Assembly (NCBI GenBank): GCA_002416505.1
Contig: DIAM01000021.1
Coordinates: 1-64,000 of the forward strand
Length of the DNA stretch: 64,000 nucleotides
Reading direction: 5' to 3'
Source of the DNA: Gammaproteobacteria bacterium UBA5078
GTDB taxonomy: Bacteria; Pseudomonadota; Gammaproteobacteria; Pseudomonadales; Pseudohongiellaceae
A program made the translations under genes and the position numbers. This document shows positions 41,443 to 50,090 of this stretch, piece by piece (within the stretch, counting starts at the first letter, position 1; the number at the start of each line of letters is the position of its first letter). A model generated the notes under the pieces. It was not told where the DNA came from. It saw only the letters and a list, made by a program, of their open reading frames with translations, and did no database searches.

Positions 41443-42666
41443 ATGTTTAAGTTCGCCATTTGGATTATTTTTGCGATCGTCATAGTGCTGCTGCCGCAAT
41501 TTTTCTCATCGCTCCTGTCAGTGTCGATACTCAATCAGATGGCCATCGCCATCGTCTTCGCCCTGAGCTACAACATGCTCCTGGGCCAGGGCGGCATGCT
41601 CTCCTTCGGCCACGCCGTTTATTTCGGCCTAGGGGGATTCATGGCGGTGCATGCACTGCTGGGCATCGAGGATGGCAATTACTCCTTCTCGGTGACGCTG
41701 ATACCCTTGGTAGGCGGGCTGTTCGGCCTGCTCGCCGCGCTGTTCATCGGCAGTTTCTCCACTCACAAGGCTGGCACCGTGTTCGCGATGATCTCGCTTG
41801 GGGTCGGCGAGCTCATTGCCGCATCCTCTTTAATCCTCGTGTCTTTCTTCGGTGGCGAGGCGGGTGTCAGTGGCGACCGTACCTATGGTCCCACTTTCTT
41901 CGGCTATGATTTCGCGCAGGACCTGCAGGTGTACTACCTGGCCGCCGCCTGGATGTTTATCGCCACACTGGCCATGTATCTATTTACCCAGACCCCTGCC
42001 GGGCGCATGGCCAATGCGGTGCGTGACAATCCCGAACGCGCGGAGTTCATCGGCTATAGCGCCCGCCGTGTGCGCCTGATCTCTTTCGTGATGGCGGGTT
42101 TCTTCGCAGGCATAGCCGGCGGCCTATTCGCCGTGAACTACGAGATACTGACGGAGCAGAACCTCAACGCCGTGACCTCTGGCAATGTCTTGCTGATGGC
42201 CTATATCGGGGGCCTAGGCTTCTTCATCGGCCCGATGGTGGGCGCGGTCGTGCTCACCCTCGTAAACTCGGTACTGAGCCACTACACCACGCTGTGGATG
42301 CTCTATCTGGGCATTATGTTTGTGCTCACGGTGATGTTCCTGCCCAGCGGCCTTACCGGCTTCCTCATGATGCATCGCACCCCTTGGCATCTAGGCAAGA
42401 TACGCCTGCTGATCAAACCCTATATCGTGACCGCCATCCCCGGCGCAGTGTTCGCGCTAAGCCTAGTGGCGATGGTGGAGATGGCCCATACGAGCGAGGC
42501 GGAATTCGTGTTTCTTGGCGCTAGCTTTAACTCAAGCGGCCCGATGAGTTGGGGGGTGTTAGTCGCGATCGCCCTAGCCTCCTTTATTGCGCTGCGCCGC
42601 TCCCTGCCCCAGCTTCGCGAGGCATGGGCGCAGGCCAATGCAATCGAGACGGGAGACCAGCCATGA
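41443..42666 (+). CDS. livM: Branched-chain amino acid ABC transporter permease (LivM)
   Basis: A 407-residue permease, longer than the usual ~330-350 because of a C-terminal extension with one or two extra helices (KPYIVTAIPGAVFALSLVAM and MSWGVLVAIALASFIAL). Core motifs are present: LSYNMLLGQGGMLSFGHAVYFGLGG, GRMANAVRDNPERAEFIGY and YIGGLGFFIGPMVGAV. It heterodimerises with LivH. Its stop overlaps the livG start (ATGA). Confidence 0.92.
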   Translation: MFKFAIWIIFAIVIVLLPQFFSSLLSVSILNQMAIAIVFALSYNMLLGQGGMLSFGHAVYFGLGGFMAVHALLGIEDGNYSFSVTLIPLVGGLFGLLAALFIGSFSTHKAGTVFAMISLGVGELIAASSLILVSFFGGEAGVSGDRTYGPTFFGYDFAQDLQVYYLAAAWMFIATLAMYLFTQTPAGRMANAVRDNPERAEFIGYSARRVRLISFVMAGFFAGIAGGLFAVNYEILTEQNLNAVTSGNVLLMAYIGGLGFFIGPMVGAVVLTLVNSVLSHYTTLWMLYLGIMFVLTVMFLPSGLTGFLMMHRTPWHLGKIRLLIKPYIVTAIPGAVFALSLVAMVEMAHTSEAEFVFLGASFNSSGPMSWGVLVAIALASFIALRRSLPQLREAWAQANAIETGDQP

Positions 42667-43424
42667 GCCTCCTGCAACTGCAAGGCCTCAGCAAGCAATT
42701 CGGCGACACCAAGATCATTCGCGATGTGAATCTCGAGATTCAACCGGGCGAGAAACACGCCATCATCGGCCCCAACGGCGCGGGCAAGTCCACGCTCTTT
42801 CACTTGATCAGTGGTCGCTATCACGTCAGCTCGGGCAGCATCCTGTTCAAGGGTTCGCCCATTCATAATCGCAGCCCCTTCGAGATTACCCGCCTCGGGC
42901 TCGCCCGCAGCTTCCAGGTGACCAACATCTTCCCGCTGCTCAGCGTCTTCGAGAATGTGCGCTGCGCGCTGCTGTGGTCCATGGGCTATCGCTATTCCTT
43001 CTGGCATCTACTGGGCAAGGCCAGGGCCTTGAATACTCGTACCGAGGAGTTGTTGGAGGAGATCGGCCTACACGCGCGGCGCAATCTTCCCGCGGGCGAA
43101 TTGGCCTATGCCGAGCAACGCGCCCTGGAATTAGGCATCGCGATCGCCAGCGGTGCCGAGATGATTCTGCTCGACGAACCCGTCGCGGGCATGAGTCATA
43201 CGGAGGCGACCAATGCCGTCGCGCTGATCCGCAAGGTCACCGCGGGCAAGACCCTGATCATGGTCGAGCACGACATGAACATCGTGTTCGATTTGGCCGA
43301 CCGAATCTCAGTATTGGTCTATGGCGAGATCATCGCCTCGGACGTGCCGAGTAAGATTCGCGGCAATCCGCGCGTACAGGAGGCCTATCTGGGCGAAGTG
43401 GTTCCCGGAGGCAGCGATGCTTAA
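42663..43424 (+). CDS. livG: Branched-chain amino acid ABC transporter ATP-binding protein (LivG)
   Basis: A 253-residue ATPase starting at ATG 42663, overlapping the livM stop. Walker A is GPNGAGKST, the Q loop is in LARSFQVTNIFPLLSV, the signature position reads LAYAEQRALELGIA (LSxGxQ degenerate to AYAEQ, common in LivG), Walker B is MILLDEPVAGM and the switch His is in MVEHDMNIVFDL. It overlaps livF by 8 bp. Confidence 0.93.
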   Translation: MSLLQLQGLSKQFGDTKIIRDVNLEIQPGEKHAIIGPNGAGKSTLFHLISGRYHVSSGSILFKGSPIHNRSPFEITRLGLARSFQVTNIFPLLSVFENVRCALLWSMGYRYSFWHLLGKARALNTRTEELLEEIGLHARRNLPAGELAYAEQRALELGIAIASGAEMILLDEPVAGMSHTEATNAVALIRKVTAGKTLIMVEHDMNIVFDLADRISVLVYGEIIASDVPSKIRGNPRVQEAYLGEVVPGGSDA

Positions 43425-44112
43425 AGTCAAAGACCTAAACGCTTGGTACGGCAAGAGCCATATCCTGCGCGGCGTCCATTTCGAAGTCGGTGAGGGTGAG
43501 ATCGTCAGCCTACTAGGCCGCAACGGTGTAGGCCGCTCGACGACAGTGAAGACCATAATGGGCGAGGTGGAACCCTCTGGCTCCATCCTATTCAAGGGTC
43601 AACAGATCGCTGGCAAGAAGAGTTACGAGATCGCCAAGCTCGGCATCGGCTGCGTCCCGGAGAATCGCGACATCTTCCCGAGCCTGACCGTTCGCCAGAA
43701 TCTACTGCTGGGCATGAAGAGTAGCAAGGGCAGCGCGCGTTGGAGCATGGAGGAGATGTTCCGCATGTTCCCCAATCTAGGCGAACGCGCCGACGTGCCC
43801 GGCGGCGTACTCAGCGGCGGCGAGCAGCAGATGCTATGCATGTGCCGAACCCTAATGGGCGACCCGGAGCTCATCATGATCGACGAGCCCACCGAGGGCC
43901 TTGCCCCGAAGGTAGTCGAGCAAGTCGGGGAGTTACTGCAAGAGATTGCCAGCCGCGGCGTGGCCATCCTATTGGTCGAACAGAAGCTGACCATTGCGCT
44001 GCGTATTTCCCACCGCCTCTACGTAATGGGGCACGGCCAGATCGTCTACGAGGGCACGCCAGACAGTCTCCTGCAGGCTGACGATGTCCGTCGTGAATGG
44101 CTTGAGGTGTAA
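43417..44112 (+). CDS. livF: Branched-chain amino acid ABC transporter ATP-binding protein (LivF), Walker A Lys to Arg
   Basis: A 231-residue ATPase starting at ATG 43417. Walker A reads GRNGVGRST, so the nucleotide-binding Lys is replaced by Arg40 (codon CGC at 43534-43536). The rest is intact: VPENRDIFPSLTVRQNL (Q-loop region; the Gln position reads Glu/Asn as in many LivF), signature LSGGEQQML, Walker B LIMIDEPTEGLAP and switch region LLVEQKLTIAL, where the usual His is Gln/Lys as in many LivF. Arg here has, as I recall, been seen in other LivF-like proteins, so it may be lineage-specific and tolerated, with LivG providing most ATPase activity. Confidence 0.9.
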   Translation: MLKVKDLNAWYGKSHILRGVHFEVGEGEIVSLLGRNGVGRSTTVKTIMGEVEPSGSILFKGQQIAGKKSYEIAKLGIGCVPENRDIFPSLTVRQNLLLGMKSSKGSARWSMEEMFRMFPNLGERADVPGGVLSGGEQQMLCMCRTLMGDPELIMIDEPTEGLAPKVVEQVGELLQEIASRGVAILLVEQKLTIALRISHRLYVMGHGQIVYEGTPDSLLQADDVRREWLEV

Positions 44113-44418
44113 GTAAGGGCTCACGCTGCGATCCGCATCTCAAAACGTCCCCGAAAGCGCCCTCGAACGGGTAGTGCCCCAAGCACAAACGGGTTAAAGT
44201 ACAGCTCAATAAAGCCTCAGCCCGCCCAACTATCCTATAACAATAATACGGAATGAGTTCGAGATTGCCCGCCAAGGCGCGTGATCTCGTCGTAATGCCG
44301 AGGAATTGTTCATCATTCATTCATTATCGCGATGGCACACTAGCCCCGTGTCAGTCCATGAGCGCAATACACGACGAACCCCGTCCAGCGCCTTAATGTT
44401 GCAGGATAAACCAGACCA
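44113..44418. other. Non-coding gap between livF and the nuclease gene
   Basis: No conserved open frame, repeat or RNA gene recognised. A TATCCTATAAC tract near 44230 could belong to a promoter, but no good -35 was identified. Confidence 0.25.
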
Positions 44419-45414
44419 ATGACCTTGCTAAGATTCAGTGCACTCTTCACATGTTTGCTGTTGCAGCTCTGCCTGGGCAGTGCTGCGCTTGCCTGGGATG
44501 CGACCTCGCATCGCCTTAGCGTCTATGTTGCCTGGGAGGTGTTGACCCCCACCGAGCGCGACGCACTCATCGAGATTCTCGAGCAACACCCCCGCTATAC
44601 AGAAGACTTCCTCGACGTCATGCCTGCCAATGTCATGGTGGGAAGTAAGGAGACTCAAGCGCGCTGGCTAATGGGTCAGGCAGGCGTATGGCCAGACCTG
44701 ACGCGGGGCCTCGATGAACAGGCACAGATCCGCTACAACCGCCCCAACTGGCACTGGATAGACGGCGCTTGGATGCGCGGGAGCGCCGAGCAGGGCAATG
44801 TCTATGTAGGCACCGAACCATTCGCAAGCATTCACGGCGAGGCCCAGGGGCCAGTCGAGGACTCGGCCGACGTGAGCAATATCGTGCTCGCCATCGAGTA
44901 CAACCAGAAACTACTGCAAGACAAGCTCAGCTCCCCCGAACAGAAGGCCGTCGCGCTTTGCTGGCTGCTGCACCTGATTGGCGATATCCACCAGCCCCTG
45001 CACTCGGGCGCACTAGTGTCCTCCACCCTGTTTAAGAGCGGCGATCGCGGCGGCAACGGCATCCACACCCGAGGCGGCGATAATCTCCACAGCGTCTGGG
45101 ATAAGGCGCTGCTCAATCAACCCTTCGACGATACCCTGCGGCGCATGAACTCCAGCGTGCGCAGTGCCCGGCTCAACGAGATTAGCCTCGATGTCGACGC
45201 CTGGTTGCAAGAGAGTCGGCAGCTCCTCAACGAATTCGTCTACACAGACGAGATTAAGGTCGAGGTGCTACGCAGCGAACGCCGCGGCACGGCGATGCCC
45301 ACCATCGCGCTGGACGACGACTATATCGGCAATATGCAGGCCTATTCGGAGGACCGCCTCACACTCGCCGGCACCCGCCTCCTCCTGAGCCTGCGCAAGG
45401 TCCTCAAGAACTGA
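44419..45414 (+). CDS. Secreted S1/P1-type nuclease
   Basis: A 331-residue zinc nuclease. The signal peptide ends AALA before WDATSHRL, so the mature N terminus would be Trp1, which together with His6 binds zinc in this family. Further ligands lie in HWIDGAWM, LLHLIGDIHQPLHSG and GNGIHTRGGDNLHSVWDK. Known members cleave single-stranded DNA/RNA and 3' nucleotides. Periplasmic or extracellular nucleotide scavenging is likely. Monocistronic in appearance. Confidence 0.92.
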   Translation: MTLLRFSALFTCLLLQLCLGSAALAWDATSHRLSVYVAWEVLTPTERDALIEILEQHPRYTEDFLDVMPANVMVGSKETQARWLMGQAGVWPDLTRGLDEQAQIRYNRPNWHWIDGAWMRGSAEQGNVYVGTEPFASIHGEAQGPVEDSADVSNIVLAIEYNQKLLQDKLSSPEQKAVALCWLLHLIGDIHQPLHSGALVSSTLFKSGDRGGNGIHTRGGDNLHSVWDKALLNQPFDDTLRRMNSSVRSARLNEISLDVDAWLQESRQLLNEFVYTDEIKVEVLRSERRGTAMPTIALDDDYIGNMQAYSEDRLTLAGTRLLLSLRKVLKN

Positions 45415-45518
45415 TTCCGAGCACCGCCTAAAGTTGTAGAAAAAGGCAAATTGGCTGACAATACGGGCTCACTTAGCGAAACGAACAGACAGTGCGTCAC
45501 CGCGCAGGTATCCCCTCT

Positions 45519-46532
45519 ATGAGCACCACGAACACTCCACAAGTAGACACCCTAGCCCTTGCCCGCTACCGGCGCATGGCGTGGATAACCCTGTTTGCCG
45601 TGTACTTCCTGATTCTGGTGGGAGCCAGCGTGCGCGCCTCGGGCGCCGGCATGGGCTGCCCAGATTGGCCAACCTGCTTCGGCAGCTGGATTCCCCCTAC
45701 TAGTGAGGCACAGCTACCCGCCAATTATCAGGAGATCTATGCGGACCTAGGCTATGCCGAGACCGAGTTCAATGTCGTGAAGACGTGGATCGAATACCTC
45801 AACCGACTAACCGGCGTCACCATCGGCTTCTTGATTCTGCTGACCGCCATCTATTCCTGGTCGGTGCGCCGACATGACAAGGCCATCGCCACGGCTTCCG
45901 TGGCTGCGTTCTTGATGGTGGGCTTTCAGGGCTGGCTAGGCGCCAAGGTCGTCGCCTCAAATCTCCAGCCGGGCATGATCACCCTGCATATGCTGATGGC
46001 GTTGGCGATAGTGGGAACCCTATTATTCGCGGTGACCAGAGCGCGCCGTGGCATCATGATGGCGGAGTCGATCGAGGGCATCGACCCGCGCTTCGAGAAA
46101 TGGCTCTATATCGTCATGGCCCTGACCGTGGTTCAGGTGACGATGGGCACCCAGGTGCGGGAGATGGTGGACTTCCTGAACCATACCCAAGGCGCGGATC
46201 GCTCCTCCTGGGTCGAGGCGCTACCTTGGTTCTTCTATGTGCACCGCAGTTTCTCGGCGGTCGTCCTGTTCGCCAACCTCTGGCTAGTCGCACTATTGGT
46301 GCGCTCAGTCGGTTGGGGGCATACGCTGACTCGCTTCACGATCGCCATGATAATGGTGATCGGCCTTGCGATTCTATCCGGCGCTACCCTCGGTCACCTA
46401 GGCATGCCGGCGATCGTACAGCCCATGCATCTGGTCGGCGCATCTCTGCTGTTTGGCCTGCAATTCCTAATCTGGATGAGCTACCGCCACGCCCGCTCCG
46501 CCCAAGGACAGGGCGAAACGAGCCTCGCCTGA
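45519..46532 (+). CDS. ctaA: Heme A synthase (COX15/CtaA)
   Basis: A 337-residue membrane protein with eight predicted helices. ATG 45519 is chosen over GTG 45492. COX15 features include GASVRASGAGMGCPDWPTCFG after helix 1, VKTWIEYLNRLTGVTIG (first conserved His is replaced within ExxNR), GFQGWLGAKVVASNL, ITLHMLMALAIVG, VHRSFSAVVLFANLW and MHLVGASLLFGLQF with heme-ligand His residues. It oxidises heme O to heme A for cytochrome c oxidase. Other oxidase genes are not nearby. It converges on hslO with only 3 bp between. Confidence 0.92.
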   Translation: MSTTNTPQVDTLALARYRRMAWITLFAVYFLILVGASVRASGAGMGCPDWPTCFGSWIPPTSEAQLPANYQEIYADLGYAETEFNVVKTWIEYLNRLTGVTIGFLILLTAIYSWSVRRHDKAIATASVAAFLMVGFQGWLGAKVVASNLQPGMITLHMLMALAIVGTLLFAVTRARRGIMMAESIEGIDPRFEKWLYIVMALTVVQVTMGTQVREMVDFLNHTQGADRSSWVEALPWFFYVHRSFSAVVLFANLWLVALLVRSVGWGHTLTRFTIAMIMVIGLAILSGATLGHLGMPAIVQPMHLVGASLLFGLQFLIWMSYRHARSAQGQGETSLA

Positions 46533-46537
46533 GGCTC
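46520..46537. terminator. Short hairpin between convergent ctaA and hslO
   Basis: GAGCCTC-GCCT-GAGGCTC gives a 7-bp stem overlapping both stop codons. No T-run follows on either strand, so it is a weak candidate. Confidence 0.3.
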
Positions 46538-47420
46538 AGTGGGAGGTGCCTTCCTCGGCGCCTTCGAATAGCAGCGCGAGCTCTCCCGGCCCGAAGTTAT
46601 ACTCGGTGCCACAGAACTCGCAGCTGATCTCCACACCGCCCTGCTCGGCAATGATCTCGTCCACTTCCTCTTTGCCTAGGGCCGATATTGCCCGTGCGGT
46701 GCGCTCGCGGCTGCAGCTGCAGGCAAACTTCAATTCACGCGGCGCGAACACGCGCAACTCTTCCTGGTGATACAGGCGATGCAATATGTCCGCGTTGGGC
46801 AGGCTCAGCAGTTCCTCATCGGTGATGGTGCGCGCCAGCGTCGAGAAGTGCTCCCAGTGACGGCTGCGCTCATCCTCATCCTTGTGCAATTGCCCGGGCA
46901 GTTGCTGCAGCATCAAGCCCGCAACGTGGTCCTTGTTTGCCGCAAAATAGAAGGTACTGCCCAGCTGCTCGGACTGGTAAAAATAGGTCTGCAGACACTC
47001 GGCGAGATTAGTGCCCTCGAGCTCGACTATGCCCTGGTAGGGCTCGCCCTTGCGGGTGTCGATCGTAATCACGAGATTGCCATCGCGTAGCAACTCGGAG
47101 AACTGCTCACTGGTGGGGGGCTGGGCATAGCGCGCGATGCCGCGCAGCTCACCGTCGCTCGTACACTCGGCCATCATCACCGCGACCTCGCCCTCGCTGC
47201 GCGCCTGAATGACTAGGCGCCCATCGAACTTGATCGTGGTGGAGAGCAGGGCACTCGCGGCGAGAAACTGCCCGAGCAATGCCGCAACCGGTTCGGGGTA
47301 CTGCTTGCCCCGTACGGTATCCAGATAGGATTTGTGCAAGCGCACGATCTCGCCGCGGATATCGGCGTTCTCGAAGATGAAACGCTGGCTAGCGTCAGGA
47401 CTGTGCGTAGTTTGGGACAT
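46536..47420 (-). CDS. hslO: Hsp33 redox-regulated chaperone
   Basis: A 294-residue cytoplasmic holdase. The redox switch near the C terminus is complete: CSC in LKFACSCSRERT and CEFC in EISCEFCGTEYNF, the four zinc-binding Cys that form disulfides under oxidative stress. The N-terminal domain has FENADIRGEIVRLHKSY and LSTTIKFDGRLVIQ. Its ATG lies 26 bp inside the end of trpE(G), so translation is probably coupled to that gene. Confidence 0.95.
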   Translation of the reverse strand: MSQTTHSPDASQRFIFENADIRGEIVRLHKSYLDTVRGKQYPEPVAALLGQFLAASALLSTTIKFDGRLVIQARSEGEVAVMMAECTSDGELRGIARYAQPPTSEQFSELLRDGNLVITIDTRKGEPYQGIVELEGTNLAECLQTYFYQSEQLGSTFYFAANKDHVAGLMLQQLPGQLHKDEDERSRHWEHFSTLARTITDEELLSLPNADILHRLYHQEELRVFAPRELKFACSCSRERTARAISALGKEEVDEIIAEQGGVEISCEFCGTEYNFGPGELALLFEGAEEGTSH

Positions 47421-49674
47421 TGTCTTGAGTTTCCTGTGCTGTTGACGCGCGTTGCTGCGCGATATTCAGTGCATATTGTACAACATTGGCCACTAGAGCC
47501 CGTCCGCTATTTTCCTCTAGGCTCATGATCGACTCGGGATGAAACTGCACCGCCAGTAAAGGCAGCGTGCGATGCTCGACTGCCATCACCACCCCGGTGT
47601 CGGTCTGCGCACTCACTCGCAGGCAATCCGGCAGCCCCTCGACATGCAGCGAATGGTAGCGCCCCACATTGATCCGCTGGGGCATGCCCTCGAACAGCAC
47701 GCCACCCGTGTGCACGATGCTAGAGGGTTTGCCGTGCATGGGCTCGGCGAGTGTCGCCAGAGTACCACCACAGAACTCGACGATGCCCTGCAGGCCAAGA
47801 CAGACTCCGAACACGGGGATCTGCCTCGCCGTGCACAGCGCCAGTGTCTGCGTCATCGCGAAGTCATCCGGACGCCCCGGCCCCGGCGAGAGGATCACCA
47901 GATCATAGCCATCGCCACGCTGCAGCCTCGCCCTCGCGAACTCCGCTCGCAGTGTGTGCAAGTGCACGCCATGCTCGCGGAAATAGCTGCCTAGGTTGTG
48001 CACGAAGGAGTCGCGGTGATCGATCATGAGTACCCGCAGGGGGGCACCGCTGGCGCTGACGATAGGGCTCAACGCCCGCCTCTCGGGCAGGGGCTCCGCG
48101 CGAATCGCCGCGAGCATGGCGCTGGCCTTAAGTCGGGTCTCGGCCTCCTCGGCCTCCGGATCGGAGTCCAGCAACAGTGTCGCACCCACTCGTACCTGCG
48201 CCATGCCATCCTTGATGCGCGCTGCGCGCAGTGTCAGCCCGGTGTTTAGATCGCCGTTGAAGCCGATGCAGCCGATGGCGCCGCCATACCACAGGCGCGG
48301 CGACTTCTCGTGATCCTCGATGAACTGAATCGCCGCTTGCTTGGGTGCGCCGGTAACCGTCACGGCCCACGCATGACTCAGGAAGGCATCTAGGGCATCG
48401 TACGCAGGTGCCAGCTCGCCCTCTACATGATCCACGGTGTGAATCAGCCTCGAATACATCTCGATCTGGCGCCGTCCGATGACTCGCACCGACCCGGGCA
48501 CGCAGACCCGACTCTTATCGTTACGGTCCACATCCGTGCACATCGACAGTTCCGCCTCGTCCTTCTCGGAGTTGAGCAACTCCTTGATCTGCCGCGCATC
48601 CCCTATGGCATCCTCGCCCCTGGCGATCGTGCCAGAGATTGGGCAGGTCTCGACGCGGCGGCCCCGCACGCGCACATACATCTCCGGCGAGGCCGCGAGT
48701 AAATACTCCTGCTCGCCAAGATTCATCAGGGTGCCATAGGGGGCTGGATTGCGCTGCTGCAAACGCGTGAATATCTGTGCCGGGCTATCTTTGCAAGGCT
48801 CAACGAAGACCTGGCCTGGCACCACCTCGAACAGATCCCCGCGGCGGAAATACTCCTTCGCCTTGCGCACGATGGCGGCGTACTCGCCATCGGCGTGATC
48901 GCAATGCGCGAGTGTCCCGGTCCCACACACGAACGCGCTCGAACTGCCGCGACGCCGCAGACCGCCCGTGGTCTCCTCTGGGGTTGCGCTATCGGCTTGG
49001 TCGGCGCGGCGACAGACGAACTCATAGCAATGACGCCGAGCCACTCCGGCGTGATGATCCACCTTGATGATCTCATCGGGAAGATAGAGTACGAGGTCCC
49101 GCGTATTGGGATCGCGCCGCTGGCGCTGCCGCACCGCCTCGAACTGGAAGGTCAGGTCATAGGCGAAGGCACCGTAGAGACCTAGATGAACGTCCCTATC
49201 GCTGAAGAAGTGCTTGGTGATGGCGCGCAATACCGAGAACACACTCGGCTGACGGCTGCGCCGCTCCTCCTCGAGATCGGAATCCGGCTCATGAAGCTGG
49301 AGACACAGGCGCTGCTCGTCCGAGCTCCTCGACGCGATGGCGGCCTCGGTAGCGACGGCGCGCGCCAACTCCGGCAAGAGGATCCGCCCCCGCGCGTTGA
49401 GCGCCTCGATCTGCATACTACGCCCCTGCGCGGTGATCGCGATCGGCGGGTTCACGAAGCCGACATCCCAGCGGTTATAGCGGCCCGGAAACTCGAAGGA
49501 GGAACTGAGCAGCACGCCGCGCTCTGCGTCCAGACGGTCGCGCAGCTCGGCGATGGCGTTGCCATAGGGCAATGCCATAGTGCTGCGCTGCACCCTAACG
49601 CCGCCGGCGCTCAGATAATGACTATGGCCTAGCGCCTGTGTGTCTTGTGGTGAATTTCCCTTTATGGAATGCAT
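47395..49674 (-). CDS. trpEG: Anthranilate synthase, fused TrpE and TrpG
   Basis: A 759-residue fusion that makes anthranilate from chorismate and glutamine. ATG 49674 is chosen over TTG 49698. Residues ~1-530 are the TrpE component, with FEVVPGQVF, APYGTLMNLG, ETCPISGTIARG, DVDRNDKSRVC and SHAWAVTVTGAPKQAA. Residues ~550-740 are the glutamine amidotransferase with VLMIDHRDSFVHNLG, ILSPGPGRPDDF, nucleophile Cys in PVFGVCLGLQG and His/Glu in AVQFHPESI. Fused trpE(G) is best known from rhizobia, where a Trp-rich leader peptide attenuates it; a similar leader precedes this gene. The alternative PhzE-type enzyme is less likely because of that leader. Confidence 0.93.
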   Translation of the reverse strand: MHSIKGNSPQDTQALGHSHYLSAGGVRVQRSTMALPYGNAIAELRDRLDAERGVLLSSSFEFPGRYNRWDVGFVNPPIAITAQGRSMQIEALNARGRILLPELARAVATEAAIASRSSDEQRLCLQLHEPDSDLEEERRSRQPSVFSVLRAITKHFFSDRDVHLGLYGAFAYDLTFQFEAVRQRQRRDPNTRDLVLYLPDEIIKVDHHAGVARRHCYEFVCRRADQADSATPEETTGGLRRRGSSSAFVCGTGTLAHCDHADGEYAAIVRKAKEYFRRGDLFEVVPGQVFVEPCKDSPAQIFTRLQQRNPAPYGTLMNLGEQEYLLAASPEMYVRVRGRRVETCPISGTIARGEDAIGDARQIKELLNSEKDEAELSMCTDVDRNDKSRVCVPGSVRVIGRRQIEMYSRLIHTVDHVEGELAPAYDALDAFLSHAWAVTVTGAPKQAAIQFIEDHEKSPRLWYGGAIGCIGFNGDLNTGLTLRAARIKDGMAQVRVGATLLLDSDPEAEEAETRLKASAMLAAIRAEPLPERRALSPIVSASGAPLRVLMIDHRDSFVHNLGSYFREHGVHLHTLRAEFARARLQRGDGYDLVILSPGPGRPDDFAMTQTLALCTARQIPVFGVCLGLQGIVEFCGGTLATLAEPMHGKPSSIVHTGGVLFEGMPQRINVGRYHSLHVEGLPDCLRVSAQTDTGVVMAVEHRTLPLLAVQFHPESIMSLEENSGRALVANVVQYALNIAQQRASTAQETQDNVPNYAQS

Positions 49675-49760
49675 ATGCAAGCTCTCGTGTTTTGCCAAGG
49701 CAATGCAGAGATCGGGAGGACGCTTTTTCAGTAGTTTGTACGGGGGTAGTGCTTACGAGA

Positions 49761-49787
49761 AAGGCCGCCTGATTCCTGAGCGGCCTT
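49761..49787 (-). promoter_or_regulatory. Candidate trp attenuator hairpin
   Basis: AAGGCCGC and GCGGCCTT form an 8-bp GC-rich stem around an 11-nt loop, 9 bp after the leader-peptide stop. On the minus strand it is followed by TCTCG, a poor U-run. Upstream, GTGG/CCAC plus CCCGA/TCGGG inside the peptide gene form a 1:2-type hairpin, and GGGTT can pair with AACCC at 49790-49796 as an antiterminator. The arrangement suits attenuation, but the weak U-run is a concern. Confidence 0.45.
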
Positions 49788-49796
49788 GGGGGTTTT

Positions 49797-49880
49797 TTAA
49801 CAATGACCCTTGTGGCAACCCGAGAAATCGGGCCACCAAAAATAGGATTGACTGGAAATGTTGAGAATCGAAGTGTTCAT
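49797..49880 (-). CDS. trpL: Tryptophan operon leader peptide
   Basis: A 27-residue frame with ATG at 49878-49880 and TAA at 49797-49799. Its middle reads SYFWWPDFSG, with two adjacent Trp codons (49833-49838) preceded by Tyr and Phe. It is the only such frame in the ~210 bp upstream of trpE(G), and a GC-rich hairpin follows, the layout of trpL attenuators. Shine-Dalgarno is weak (AGGA 13 nt upstream). A TTGACA at 49913-49918 with GATCAT 17 bp on is a possible promoter, which would leave a very short 5' leader. Confidence 0.68.
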   Translation of the reverse strand: MNTSILNISSQSYFWWPDFSGCHKGHC

Positions 49881-49889
49881 AGGGACGCG

Positions 49890-49939
49890 ATGATCCTGTG
49901 CTGGCACCGCTTTGTCAAGCCAGCATTGATTAAGTCAAT
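49890..49939 (-). promoter_or_regulatory. Candidate trpL promoter and upstream inverted repeat
   Basis: On the minus strand TTGACA (49913-49918) is followed after 17 bp by GATCAT (49890-49895). Just upstream, ATTGA-TTAAG-TCAAT (49925-49939) is a perfect 5-bp inverted repeat that could bind a regulator. The -10 match is weak. Confidence 0.35.
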
Positions 49940-50090
49940 ATCTTAAGAGTCTCCTACCTCGCACCGGCCTGCTGTCTCAAGCACACTCCCCCCCATCGCT
50001 GTGCGATTGAGATTCGAGCACGAGTATGCTTATATCCGTCAGGATTCGAGCAGTGTTACGAGCGATCCAAAATCGACTTTAGGGGGAAGC

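Noticed and set aside
39199..44112. Urea (Urt) transporter
   Set aside because: The five-gene order fits Urt as well as Liv, but no urease or urea carboxylase genes are near and the binding protein shows no recognised urea signature.
47395..49674. Phenazine-type PhzE enzyme
   Set aside because: It has the same domain order, but no phz genes are near and a Trp-rich leader peptide precedes it.
49761..49798. Plus-strand terminator (stem, then GGGGGTTTTTT)
   Set aside because: No plus-strand gene ends here, and five G separate the stem from the T-run. The segment makes more sense as the trp leader on the minus strand.
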